This document shows positions 23,028-33,252 of a stretch of 64,000 bases of DNA, one piece after another. Source of the DNA: Heliocidaris erythrogramma (Eukaryota > Echinodermata > Echinoidea > Camarodonta > Echinometridae); NCBI GenBank assembly GCA_025617745.1, contig CM046869.1, positions 10,249,168 through 10,313,167 on the forward strand, written 5' to 3'. The stretch's first letter is position 1. Every line of letters begins with the position of its first letter. The notes beneath the pieces are model-generated. The model worked only from the letters and a program-made list of their open reading frames with translations. It did no database searches and was not told the origin of the DNA. The position numbers were made by a program, and so were the translations under genes.

Positions 23028-23907
23028 GTTGTATCGACAAGTCTGGATCGAGTATTTTACTCACATCAATATACAACTGTCATTTGAGCTGCGTCCAATG
23101 TATCCAACGTTGCCTTTCTGCCAGCTTCCAGTCCCAGTGCTTTAACTTCAAGCTCAACAATGATGAGATGTTTTTCTTTTGACGGATTCCTTGAAGATCG
23201 CGCAATACTGAAGTTAATTGTATGATAATCTTTCCCTCTTGAAACAAATTGCCATTGTTTTTATTGATTGGAGATGATAGCATTGTGATCGACCAAACTT
23301 TCGGTGCCGATCTTATCTGATAAGCATTTATCTTTGCTGCAGGATCAGGAAATCTCCAATGACATTAGACTTTTTGATGGCGAATCCTTTTCCTTTATTG
23401 CCCACGAGCGCAGGACACAATACTACTCTACTCTGACAATTTAAGGAAGCAACTGTCGACTTTGACACTTTTCATGTTATTATCCTAAAAATTGAAACTA
23501 ACAACAAAAAAAAATCAAATTATTCTTGAAAGGTAAAACGTGGACAGGCGTTCATGAGTAAACAATCAATATACATTTACTTTGAATGTCAAAATTTCTG
23601 TTTTGGAGCATTTTCCCACTAATTTTTGATAAATTCTAAGTTGCAGTTGCTTCCTTTTATCAGAGATAGTCGAGTTACTTTTGTAATGACCTATCCAGTA
23701 TCGAGGTAGTGCACGTAATCGTGTAAGAAGGTCATCAGTGATACAGCTGTTTATCAAAACATTGTCAAGCTATCGTTCAGTTACCATTGTTTAATTTGAT
23801 GTGGGTATACCACTGATGAAAGAGAGGACAAGAAGGGAAGATGGAAGAAGGATAAAATAAACGAAGTAGGAGATGGAATGGGATAGAATAGAATAATTGC
23901 CAGTGGG
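23028..23907. other. 5' flank of copy C, no gene seen
   Basis: Nearly identical to the flank of copy B, including the A run near 23503-23513, and followed by the TTGAA-flanked MITE. No coding potential is supported. Confidence 0.5.
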
Positions 23908-23912
23908 TTGAA

Positions 23913-24143
23913 TAGACCTGTTTACTAAGTTATTCAAATTTTATGCGTACTTTTGAAACAAAGGTTCTTCTTGACAACCTGAAAGCTTGCCAGAGGCTTG
24001 TCAGACATAGCAACAAGTAATGTATGCAAACTGGATTCCAAGTATTGTAGTTCATTCATTAATAACAGGTTAATGGAATGCCTCGTTACTAGGTCCCCAG
24101 GAAAGAAACATCCATAAATTTGAACACTTAGTAAACAGGTCTA
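23913..24143. mobile_element. 231-bp MITE after copy C
   Basis: This is a second copy of the element at 16491-16722, with the same ends (tagacctgtttactaagt; cttagtaaacaggtcta) and the same TTGAA duplication (23908-23912 and 24144-24148). Its presence in the same place after B and C but not A supports the 5'-side kinship of B and C. Confidence 0.85.
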
Positions 24144-24330
24144 TTGAAAGGAAAGATGGAAGGAAAAGCAGAAGGAGCTTTGAAAAAAAAAGAAGAGGAA
24201 AATCAAAGAAAGAAAGAAGGAAGAAACTATGTGCATGACTTCCTCCTTTAAATGCTCCTCACTCAGCTTTTATACACTGCCTAGTGTCTACCAAAAATCA
24301 GATTTTGGCACACATCATTTGAACATTCAG

Positions 24331-24709
24331 TTAAAGTGATTTGGTAACTTTGTAGAGGCTTGATAAAATCTGAGCTGCCTGGCCGTACAGTGCTATCAGT
24401 GTATGTAAGGTATAAAAATGAAGCCTAGGAAAAAAACATAGCACTTCAAAATCATCATGTGCTTCACAAAAGTAAACATATGCCAGACTCATTTTCCCCT
24501 ATATACTCAGTGTTAGACTAAAGCGTATGGCCATACGCTTTCGTAAATGGGAGTATTCAGTCATAGATATCTTAATAATAGCATTATATATTTGAAAACC
24601 TTTCTATGCCTGGCTATTTGTTTATCCTTCTGAACATCATTATACAAGACAGATATCAAAATTCAACAATTTATTACATCAAGCCTCCACAAATTTACCG
24701 AATCCCTTA
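24331..24709. mobile_element. TTAA-type MITE, copy 2
   Basis: Nearly identical to 8165-8543. The left TTAA is intact (24331-24334). The right end reads cccttag and has lost part of the TTAA. It was copied with the block and is not an independent insertion. Confidence 0.75.
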
Positions 24710-27332
24710 GTTTTGTTTCATTCTGTGATAATATATTTTCTGTCTATACCAGAAATAAAAGATTGCCTATAATACTAATCACAAATTCGGTAACATGTAC
24801 TTTTAATCTAAATGACATGTACTTTTAAATCTAAATAATTTTTCTGTATTATGGTTTTTACAAAAAGCACCTCAAAATATGGTAACAGAGGCTATCCCCA
24901 CTTCATTTTTAAAAATACAGTGTATATACCTTCATATATCCCTCCCAGATGAATTAACACACATGTTATATAATCAGATAATTTGAAGTAGATGGTTTTC
25001 ACTTTCTATAGTGTGTAAAAATATATCGGGAAAAATCAGAATCAACGACAGAATTGTAGATAAATATCAATACCTGCATATAAATCTACAATATTGTACA
25101 TAAACAACTAACATCTATATTGAAATAAAGAATATAGAAATTTGAATAATATTAATAAATATAATATATCAAGTTATATTTATCTACAACATATAATAGA
25201 AATGTATATTTTCCACCATTTTTTTTGTGGGGGTGAAACCTGGGGGGGGGGGGGGGGGTGTTTGTACACACCATCCCCCACCTGAAAAATTGGGGGATGC
25301 ATACCCCCATCCCCCTATCTACGCCCCTGTTTATAAGAAACAGTAATTGTGTTTAATATTATTAAAATCCTGTTTATTATACATAATGACATAATGATGT
25401 TAAAATGTTATCCTGAATGGCATATAAAGAAAAGACTAATTAACTGAATATTGGATCTTATATTTTCAAAACCACAACAATAATGATAATAATAATAACT
25501 AGCGGGACCCGTGGAAATCCACGAGTTCACTTTTTACATTGCACTCTCAACATTTTCACAATCGATGCGTACATTCTTGTGAGTTTATTTATTTATTATT
25601 TTTTTGTTAATGAAATTATCACGCATACGTGCTCATGATCACAATTACTCTGTCAAACATACCCACATACTCAGTTAAATATATTGTATAATGTTATGTA
25701 ATGTACAAAATATATTTTAATTCTATGTTAGATATCATTATGACATAAAGGGGGAGGGAGAGAGAGAGAGAGAGAGGGGGGGGGGGGGGGAGAGTGGTGG
25801 TAGACAGATAGGAAGAGAGAAAAATGGAGGTAGAGAATATAAACATAACAGAAAGAGAGAGAGAGAGAGTGGAATAGAGATGCGTTCAATCACATCCTAC
25901 ACATTAAAGGTATTAAAAAATAGAAGTATGAATTTCCGAATATTGGGCCCCTCCCATCACAAAATAATTAATCCGGCGCTGGCCCCCTCCCTCACAAAAT
26001 CCTGGATCCGCCGTTGGACATGGTGGATGGTGAAGGCAGGCCCTGTCATGCCATACACTGCCTACAGGCCTTATCATACTATCTACACTGAGTTTATTTT
26101 TCTACAATGAAAAAAAAAATGAATAATGCATTCACATATCTCCACCCCCTGCCCGCTATATCTACGCCGATGACTTCAATGGAATAACGCTCCTAGCATA
26201 TTTGCCCCTCAAACTGATAATATTCATGATTTTTTTTTTAAAGGAACAAAATAGATGTAAAATATACTCAAATAAGATGAATTTACCATCGAATAGAAAA
26301 TGAATACAGGTGTATTGAAAATAAGAAACCCAGTGAGGCATTTACTGCAGTGGGGGCTTTAAAATAATTCAAGTATAGAATCTACTCTGACACATGCGCG
26401 TACCAAGGGGGGTGTTTTATGTGTTCAAACACCCCCGTTTGGTGTTATTTGAAGTTAAAACACCCCACTTAGAATTCCTGATAACTTTTTTTTTTGCTTG
26501 TCAGATAATCTTTGAATAAAAAGACCCCCCCCCCCAAAAAAAAAAAAAAAAAGTACTGATTTTTTTTTTAATATTTATTTATTTATTTATTTTTTTTTAT
26601 TTTTTTTTTTTTTTTTTGGGGGGGGGTTTGCTTGATAGAAACCCCTCCCCCCCCCCCCCCCAAAAAAAAAGAAAAGAAAATAAATACTGATAACCTTTTT
26701 TTTTGTTGCTTGTCAGAGAATTTTGGAGTAAACACCACCCCCTTTAAAAAATCCTGGGTATGCCACTGCTCTGACATACGGTAGGATAAATTCATCGTCA
26801 AATGTTAACTGTAGTAAAAAAAAAATGGTTGGTATTCGGTACAATTTTCAATCTTGATATAAGCAGCGCTCAGTGAGGTATTTACTGCTAGACATTTCGC
26901 TGGGAGTTCAACCAGCCAAGCCCTACTACAGCTCAGCCTCAGACTGTGGACGCTGCCATGACAGATTACCAGCGTTGTAAAGAAGAATGTAATCAGTTTT
27001 AACTAAATACAGATCGAACAGGGAAAACAGAGCCCACAAAGGCACAAATACTATACTCAAACAGATCGATTAGGGAAAAACAGAGCTCACAAATACTGTA
27101 CTCAAATATTTTTTTTTGTCAACAACGTCACTCACGTCCAAAATTAACCAATCTCCAAATAACAGCTCTTACTGCAGGTTTCTTCCCCCGGAGTTCATGC
27201 AGCCAAGGCTGCAGTGCACTGGTACCGCTAGCTTAGAGCAGAGTGCATGCGACGCCGACAGAGAGTCCGGCTAAGAAAAGAAGAGTTTTATCAGTTAACT
27301 ATACAGAGAACAAAGGGACAAACAAAGTCTAT
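24710..27332. other. AT-rich spacer of block 2, no gene seen
   Basis: Counterpart of 8544-11173 with length changes in homopolymers and in the GA repeat (about 25757-25793, here joined to a G run). It ends at the empty site for the 2.16-kb TIR element (AAAT at 27333-27336). No ORF is supported. Confidence 0.6.
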
Positions 27333-27519
27333 AAATACAGTTTCTAACATTATTTAGTTCAAAATAATATAACTCACGTCCAAAATCATCTTTAGAATGT
27401 ATGAATTCGCTCGGAAATTCGCAGTCATCTCATGTAATGTTGAGTGCTGAGCAGCAGTGTATTGTAATTGTATCGTAAGCCCGGCCGTCTATCTAGTATA
27501 TGGTTCGATGGATATGCAA

Positions 27520-27589
27520 TCGCGTCGCATGCATTGAGCTAGCTAGCTAGCGCGCGCTTGCGTTGAGATTGCACCGCAGTCTGGTGGGT
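27520..27589. other. CpG-rich segment copy 2, left part
   Basis: This matches 13511-13580 (gcatgcattgagctagctag ... tctggtgggt) and stops exactly where the LINE begins. The remainder continues at 32324. Confidence 0.7.
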
Positions 27590-27809
27590 ACTTTGAACTT
27601 TGAACTTTGAACTTTATTTCTTTCGACCCCTTCCGGAGTATGAGAAATATAACATATTTACAATATTGTACAACATAGAATGATTACAAAATGGCAGTTT
27701 TCATACACATGAGATGTGATAGTATTACTACGTATACTTAAGAACAATATAAGAACAAGAAACAAAACAAATGTATTTAAAGAGGTAACAGCATATCTTA
27801 GAAGATTAA

Positions 27810-30800
27810 CTATCTACTAAACTTCTGTAATATCGCTTTAACAAACTTGGCAAGTTTAGACAATTTCATGTCTTTAGTATTAAATAACTCGTACATTTTC
27901 AAAGTATTTGGACGAGTTATGTATTTCTTTGGTATAGAGACTTTTCGTTCCTCAATAAAGTACTCACACTGAAAAATATAATGAAACTCATCACCTACCA
28001 AACCAACACTACACAAGGAGCACAATCTGTTTGACCTTGGTATTCCTTCATACCGCCCACTTACACTGGGGAGACGGTGGCTCCCGCAGCGAAATTTACA
28101 TAAATTTTTGCTATCCACATTACTACACTTAACTAAGTATGGATCAAATGTTAATGAGTCTTTAAAAATTCGATAATTCAAACATTGGCTATTTCCATTT
28201 ACATCACTCAACCAGTCTTGTCTATCAATATCTTTCAACCGAAGATCAATTGCACGTTTTAACCACTTGACATTTACAATTTCCTGGTTATCCCAAATTC
28301 CTCCAAAACCGCTTTTACCTAAAATATACTTAACATTTTGAATCCACCTAGAACAAAAAACATTTTCAACGTCATCATGCATTGCCCTAATTAACCTGTA
28401 AAGTGTGCAAGACAGTTTAGTTTGTTTTCCAGTGAGTAAACTACACCAGAAGTTCAAAATTCTCATATTTACTGCACTCAAAAGTTTATATCTCCCTGTT
28501 TCCCCATAGATCATGCAACTAGCAACAGACTTATGAACACCTAGAACATTCCTCAAAAATTTTCTATGAAATACTTCAATTTGCTCAATATCTTCAAACC
28601 CCCACACTTCACTACCATACAAAGCGATTGGCAGCACTAATCTATCAAACAATTCACATGAAATATCTACTGGTAACTTGAGTTTCCTAATCTTACTCAA
28701 AACACTAAACATTGCCCGCTTTGCCTGACTAACTTGTTTTGATATAGCTTTTTTGAAACGACCATTATAATTAAGTGTCACACCAAGATATATAAAATCA
28801 TCCACAACTTGAAGGTAGTCACCTGCGTATGTAAACACTGGCTTGTTCCTTATCTTTCCCCTCGAAAAAACCACAACTTTTGTCTTACTAGTATTAACCG
28901 TAAGGTGCCATAAATTACAATAATCCAACAATGCATTTAGTGATTTCTGTAACTCATCAGGGCTCTCAGCCATTATTATAGTGTCGTCTGCATAAAGCAA
29001 TACGAACAACCTCAAATAAACTTCAATATCATCATTACTCAAATACGTCCTTACATTGCCAGACACATAATTCAAACCTTTATACCTTCGACTCATAAAC
29101 AATTCGAAATCATTCAAATAAATCGCAAACAAGAGTGGGGATAAGTTGTCACCTTGACGTACACCAATATTACAATCAAACAATTCTGATCTCTCATTAT
29201 TGACCCTTACACACGACTTTGCCTTATGATATAAATTGTACACAACATTAAAAATCTTTCCATTAATATTATTTGCTATAAGTTTTGACCATAATGAGGA
29301 TCTGTCGACAAGATCAAAAGCCTTCTTATAATCCACAAATGCACAATATAACCTCTTCTTTTGTGACAGATATAATTCAATCAGAGAGTGCATAACAAAA
29401 ACATGGTCAATAGTAGAAAACCCAGATCGGAATCCTGCCTGTTCATCCCCTAATACTCCAGTACTTTCCAAATATGCAGTGAGACGAGCATCAATTGCTG
29501 AAGTAAATAACTTTCCAAGGCAGCTTAATAATGTGATTCCCCGATAATTATCAGGATCATCAATGGAACCCTTGTTCTTGAACAGCGGAACAATTATCCC
29601 AATGCACCAATCAGTTGGCACAATGCCTGTTGTTAAAACAAAATTAAACAACTTCACTATTAATTCCTTAACCATTAATGGACTATACTTCAAGAATTCA
29701 TTAATAACATTATCAACGCCAAAAGCTTTATTATTCTGCAGTTTCTTCAGCAATGGCACCAACTCTTCAAGTGTAAACAAACGATTTATTTCATCATTTA
29801 ACGAATGAGAAATCTCTCTTGGGTCACAACTCTCCGTATTTACCGTGTCGTCAGCATTTTGACTTAAATTTCGGAAGTGACATACAAAATCCTGTAATGA
29901 GACATTACCCAATTTCTTTGCACTACGATCCTTTTCATTTATAATATCCCAATATTCTTTTGGTTTGCACTTTTTCAAGGACCTCAACTGACCATGAAGA
30001 GTCTTATAATAGTTCCTACTAGTCTTTCTAATAAAACACTTATACTTCTTGGCTTCTACTTTTAACATTTCATCAGCTTCAGCAGATTTCTTTTTACACA
30101 ATTTATTCTTAATTTTCATATATTCTGATCTCCTGCGTGTACATTCCTTCGAAAACCATGGCTGATTTACTGGCTTAACTTTTTTCTGTTTGGGTGCACA
30201 TGTATTACAACTTTTCTCTTCCACCATCCCCAAAAACTTTGCAGGGTTTATTAAAACATCACATACACTTTTACACAAGGAATCAATATCATCCTGTTCC
30301 AAACCCTGAACGTCAACCTCTTCAAACATACCAATTACTCTTTCCACTTCTGAGGTCAAAAAACTATCTTTATATTCCCCGAGCTTATTTCTATCCCACT
30401 TTATTTTTGTTTGTGTCCGACCTTCGGGGACGAGTTCAGAATCACCAAGAGCCTCTGGACAAATACATGTATCTATGGCCCTTTGGGGTAGGACAGAAAA
30501 ATCAAAAGTCACCCCTATCAACTTATGCACGTCAGAAAGACACGGATCAAAATCATCAACCTCAAAAGACAAAATGTTTGGCATTAGTGTTGGAGATAAC
30601 ACAATATAATCAATTACACTAGAGCCATTATTTTTCAAACATGTAAAATCTCCTAGACCTTTATCACTCCCAAAACGACCATTAACAATCCTTAAGTCCA
30701 GTCCCTTGCATAATTCAATTAATTTACGCCCATTGTTATTAACAGATTTATCAGAGTTAACTCGACTTGTATAAATACCTAGAGTTTCCAGACTCTGTTC

Positions 30801-31295
30801 GGTAACAAAGTGCTTGGAACCGACCACATCAAAACCTACCTCTGAAGAGATGCAATCTTCAAAGGAAAGAAAATCATTCAACTGACCTGTCCGTGAATTA
30901 AAATCCCCAATCAAGCAAATGGGCAAATCTATGTATGAACAAGATATATTGATAATATCTTCACTTAAAATATCGAAAACATCGACATCATGAAATTTTG
31001 ACCCTTCTGGGGCAATGTATACACCACCTAGAATTAAATCTTTTCCAAACAATTCCTTATCAAGCTTCAACCAAAAAATAGACTCCGAGGAAGTATCCTC
31101 TATTACATGTATATAGTCAAAATAAGCTTCGCGGACAAAGATACAAATACCATGTATACCACCATATTTATGTTTTTTACACTTCTTTGACATGGACAAA
31201 TGATTATAACCTGGCAGTAAAACATCTGAATATGTGTCCCACAATGTCTCAGTCAAAACAAGAACATCAAAATCCTTGGCACGATCTTGAAGCAC
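27810..31295 (-). CDS. LINE ORF2: AP-type endonuclease and reverse transcriptase
   Basis: The first ATG gives 1,161 residues, but the frame stays open upstream to 31430 and includes GLNVCGLRSKL, the usual start of the endonuclease fold, so translation probably begins earlier. Endonuclease marks are LTETLWD (14-20), GGVYIAPEGS (90-99), IGDFNSRTG (129-137) and LSDVHKLIGV (253-262). Reverse transcriptase motifs follow: NNKAFGVDNV (521-530), FVDYKKAFDLVD (653-664), GVRQGDNLSPLLF (711-723) and the catalytic YADD (768-771). A C-terminal Cys/His cluster (about 1066-1110) ends the protein. It would nick target DNA and prime reverse transcription. No disabling change is seen. Confidence 0.93.
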   Translation of the reverse strand: MLQDRAKDFDVLVLTETLWDTYSDVLLPGYNHLSMSKKCKKHKYGGIHGICIFVREAYFDYIHVIEDTSSESIFWLKLDKELFGKDLILGGVYIAPEGSKFHDVDVFDILSEDIINISCSYIDLPICLIGDFNSRTGQLNDFLSFEDCISSEVGFDVVGSKHFVTEQSLETLGIYTSRVNSDKSVNNNGRKLIELCKGLDLRIVNGRFGSDKGLGDFTCLKNNGSSVIDYIVLSPTLMPNILSFEVDDFDPCLSDVHKLIGVTFDFSVLPQRAIDTCICPEALGDSELVPEGRTQTKIKWDRNKLGEYKDSFLTSEVERVIGMFEEVDVQGLEQDDIDSLCKSVCDVLINPAKFLGMVEEKSCNTCAPKQKKVKPVNQPWFSKECTRRRSEYMKIKNKLCKKKSAEADEMLKVEAKKYKCFIRKTSRNYYKTLHGQLRSLKKCKPKEYWDIINEKDRSAKKLGNVSLQDFVCHFRNLSQNADDTVNTESCDPREISHSLNDEINRLFTLEELVPLLKKLQNNKAFGVDNVINEFLKYSPLMVKELIVKLFNFVLTTGIVPTDWCIGIIVPLFKNKGSIDDPDNYRGITLLSCLGKLFTSAIDARLTAYLESTGVLGDEQAGFRSGFSTIDHVFVMHSLIELYLSQKKRLYCAFVDYKKAFDLVDRSSLWSKLIANNINGKIFNVVYNLYHKAKSCVRVNNERSELFDCNIGVRQGDNLSPLLFAIYLNDFELFMSRRYKGLNYVSGNVRTYLSNDDIEVYLRLFVLLYADDTIIMAESPDELQKSLNALLDYCNLWHLTVNTSKTKVVVFSRGKIRNKPVFTYAGDYLQVVDDFIYLGVTLNYNGRFKKAISKQVSQAKRAMFSVLSKIRKLKLPVDISCELFDRLVLPIALYGSEVWGFEDIEQIEVFHRKFLRNVLGVHKSVASCMIYGETGRYKLLSAVNMRILNFWCSLLTGKQTKLSCTLYRLIRAMHDDVENVFCSRWIQNVKYILGKSGFGGIWDNQEIVNVKWLKRAIDLRLKDIDRQDWLSDVNGNSQCLNYRIFKDSLTFDPYLVKCSNVDSKNLCKFRCGSHRLPSVSGRYEGIPRSNRLCSLCSVGLVGDEFHYIFQCEYFIEERKVSIPKKYITRPNTLKMYELFNTKDMKLSKLAKFVKAILQKFSR

Positions 31296-31430
31296 CCCTA
31301 AAGCAAGTTTACTTCTCAGCCCACAAACGTTGAGCCCTCCTACCTTAAGAATTTTACGAACTGGTCCTATACGTTTACGATCTTGACTTGAACTTTGATA
31401 TCCATCAAGTTGAACGGGGCCGGGTCTGTC

Positions 31431-32288
31431 CTAGATGTCTAGGAAAAAGTTTGACTCCTTCAACTGTTCCTCGGACCATCCCAGCTTGAAGAGGTCATCC
31501 GGGTTTTCTATGGTTACTTTTCTCGAATTTGCACCAGCTTGACCTCTCATGAAGCACGTTATCCTCCCTTCTGATGTGGTTACAGCTCTCACGACATTCG
31601 AATCCTTCTTGACGACTCTTAACAGCTTTCCCCTCAGAGAAGTGATGTCGTCGTTGATGAAGATCTTCGCCTCGGACTCCTTCAACTTTTTCTTCTCTCG
31701 CATAATGGCGGACTTTGTATCCCTCCTCACGAACTTGGCCACGATTGGGCGTGGCCCGTTTCCACCTCCACGGACACGATGACTTACGCTGATATCCTGC
31801 GAAGCAATGGCAACACCTATCTTCTTCCCTAGGTCGATAACAACTTGGTTAGTATCCTCACTCGCTGGCTGGGCAGCTTCGGGCACTCCAAATATCTTGA
31901 TGTTATCCCGCCGGCTATACTGTTCGAGAGCGTCCAAGCCCCACTGCTGGCTCTGAATCACGGATTTCACCTTCTCCGTGGCATGAGGCATCGCACACAC
32001 ACGCTCAACCGCACGCGTGGTGGCTGACTCTACAGCGGCATTCACCAAAGGCTGTATGCCCACGATCACCGCGGTCACAATGTCTCCTAACATACTCGCA
32101 TTCACCGAGCAATCTTTCTGATTTTTCACCATTCCTTCGCCTTTCCCACTGTTACCTAGGTGGTCAATAGCAAGCTTCACTGCTTCAGCAATCTTCATAG
32201 CAAAATCACTACCCGTACCACCGTCAGTCTCTCCGCGCTCATCAATCTCATCCACAAGAGCTTCGAACTTGTTCTTAACCGTCGCCAT
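31431..32288 (-). CDS. LINE ORF1: nucleic-acid-binding protein with RRM-like motif
   Basis: It encodes 285 residues, starting with MATVKNKFEALVDEIDERG. The segment RRDNIKIFGVPE (about 125-136) matches the start of the RRM-like domain in L1-type ORF1 proteins, followed by SVSHRVRGG and a basic stretch. Such proteins coat the element RNA and act as chaperones. Its TAG stop (31431-31433) is in the same frame as ORF2, which follows without any further stop. This is either readthrough, restart at a downstream codon, or a recent nonsense change. Confidence 0.88.
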   Translation of the reverse strand: MATVKNKFEALVDEIDERGETDGGTGSDFAMKIAEAVKLAIDHLGNSGKGEGMVKNQKDCSVNASMLGDIVTAVIVGIQPLVNAAVESATTRAVERVCAMPHATEKVKSVIQSQQWGLDALEQYSRRDNIKIFGVPEAAQPASEDTNQVVIDLGKKIGVAIASQDISVSHRVRGGGNGPRPIVAKFVRRDTKSAIMREKKKLKESEAKIFINDDITSLRGKLLRVVKKDSNVVRAVTTSEGRITCFMRGQAGANSRKVTIENPDDLFKLGWSEEQLKESNFFLDI

Positions 32289-32323
32289 CTTGTAAAAATA
32301 GTCCCACCCAATTAATACACAAT

Positions 32324-32760
32324 GCTGCTCCTACATGGTAAACTAATCACAAAGCGGACTATAATACAAATCGTACGTACGTATCGCGGACCTCTATTGA
32401 ACATACCCATGGCAGAATTATTTTCTTCCGTGGGTTCCCCCGGTGAGAGCTACAGAGTCTGCACTACGTACCGTTCGCCGGACGCACGCGCAATCGTCGT
32501 CTGATTCGGTCGACGGCGAGGCAAAGCATGCGGGCCAATAGGAGTTGGTCGTTCAGGAGATCGCTCACCTGCTGCCAACGCGACGTCGTCGTGCAACGCG
32601 AAGGCGACGTTGCACATGCGGGCGGCCAGGCCGACCGGTCGGGACGGAAGGCGGCTCGCGGCGGGCAGCGGGAAAACATTTTATAGAGTCCATCGGACCC
32701 CCTCCTGCAGCGCGTGCAAAGTCAATCGGGGCGGGCGCGGGACCCCCTGCGTGGCCTTAG
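32324..32760. other. CpG-rich segment copy 2, right part
   Basis: Continuation of 27589 after the LINE and equivalent to 13581-14028. It has a 4-bp loss (ccggacgcac versus ccggatcgacgcac) and a different T-rich stretch near 32408. Arginine-rich frames are present but not convincing. Confidence 0.6.
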
Positions 32761-33252
32761 CGAATTAATTATATTAGATAAGAAGAATCATCATCATCAT
32801 CATCATCACCATAATCATAATCATGAACACATATTCATATTTATGTACAATATATCATTTAAAAAAAATTACTTTTCTGTCGTAAAACCTGGGGGGATGA
32901 TTGTACACACCATCCCCGCACCTGAAATTCTGGGGGGATGCAAGCATCCCCCCATCCCCCCGCTATTTACGCCCCTGGTTGGGGCACATTAAAAGCTCAA
33001 GAAGATTGCATGTCTTTGGGGGGGGGGGGGCGGATAGGGGGTGACCAGCGATAAACGGGAAATAGGGTGCTTACTGTAACCCGTTTTTATTTATTTGGGG
33101 TAATAGCATGGTAACAACAACTCTTTTCGACATCTCTATATGCAGCGGAATGCCTGACTTCGTACATTTCGACGTGTCCTTTTAATAGCTTGAGGCAGTT
33201 TTAACTGATTTTCCGTCGTTCCACTCCTGCCATGATCATGTTAAGCATACTA

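Larger units (their letters stand above)
27590..32323 (-). mobile_element. Near-full-length non-LTR retrotransposon (LINE)
   Basis: The element is 4,734 bp, precisely bounded by comparison with the empty site in block 1 (13580/13581). It runs on the minus strand: a 35-bp leader, ORF1 (32288-31431), ORF2 with endonuclease and reverse transcriptase (to 27810), and a 3' end of three to four AAGTTCA-type units (plus strand actttga, 27590-27612). No target-site duplication is visible at the junctions. The short repeat tail and the lack of RNase H suggest the CR1/L2/Jockey group. The interior ORFs are intact apart from one TAG between them, so the copy is young. Confidence 0.92.
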
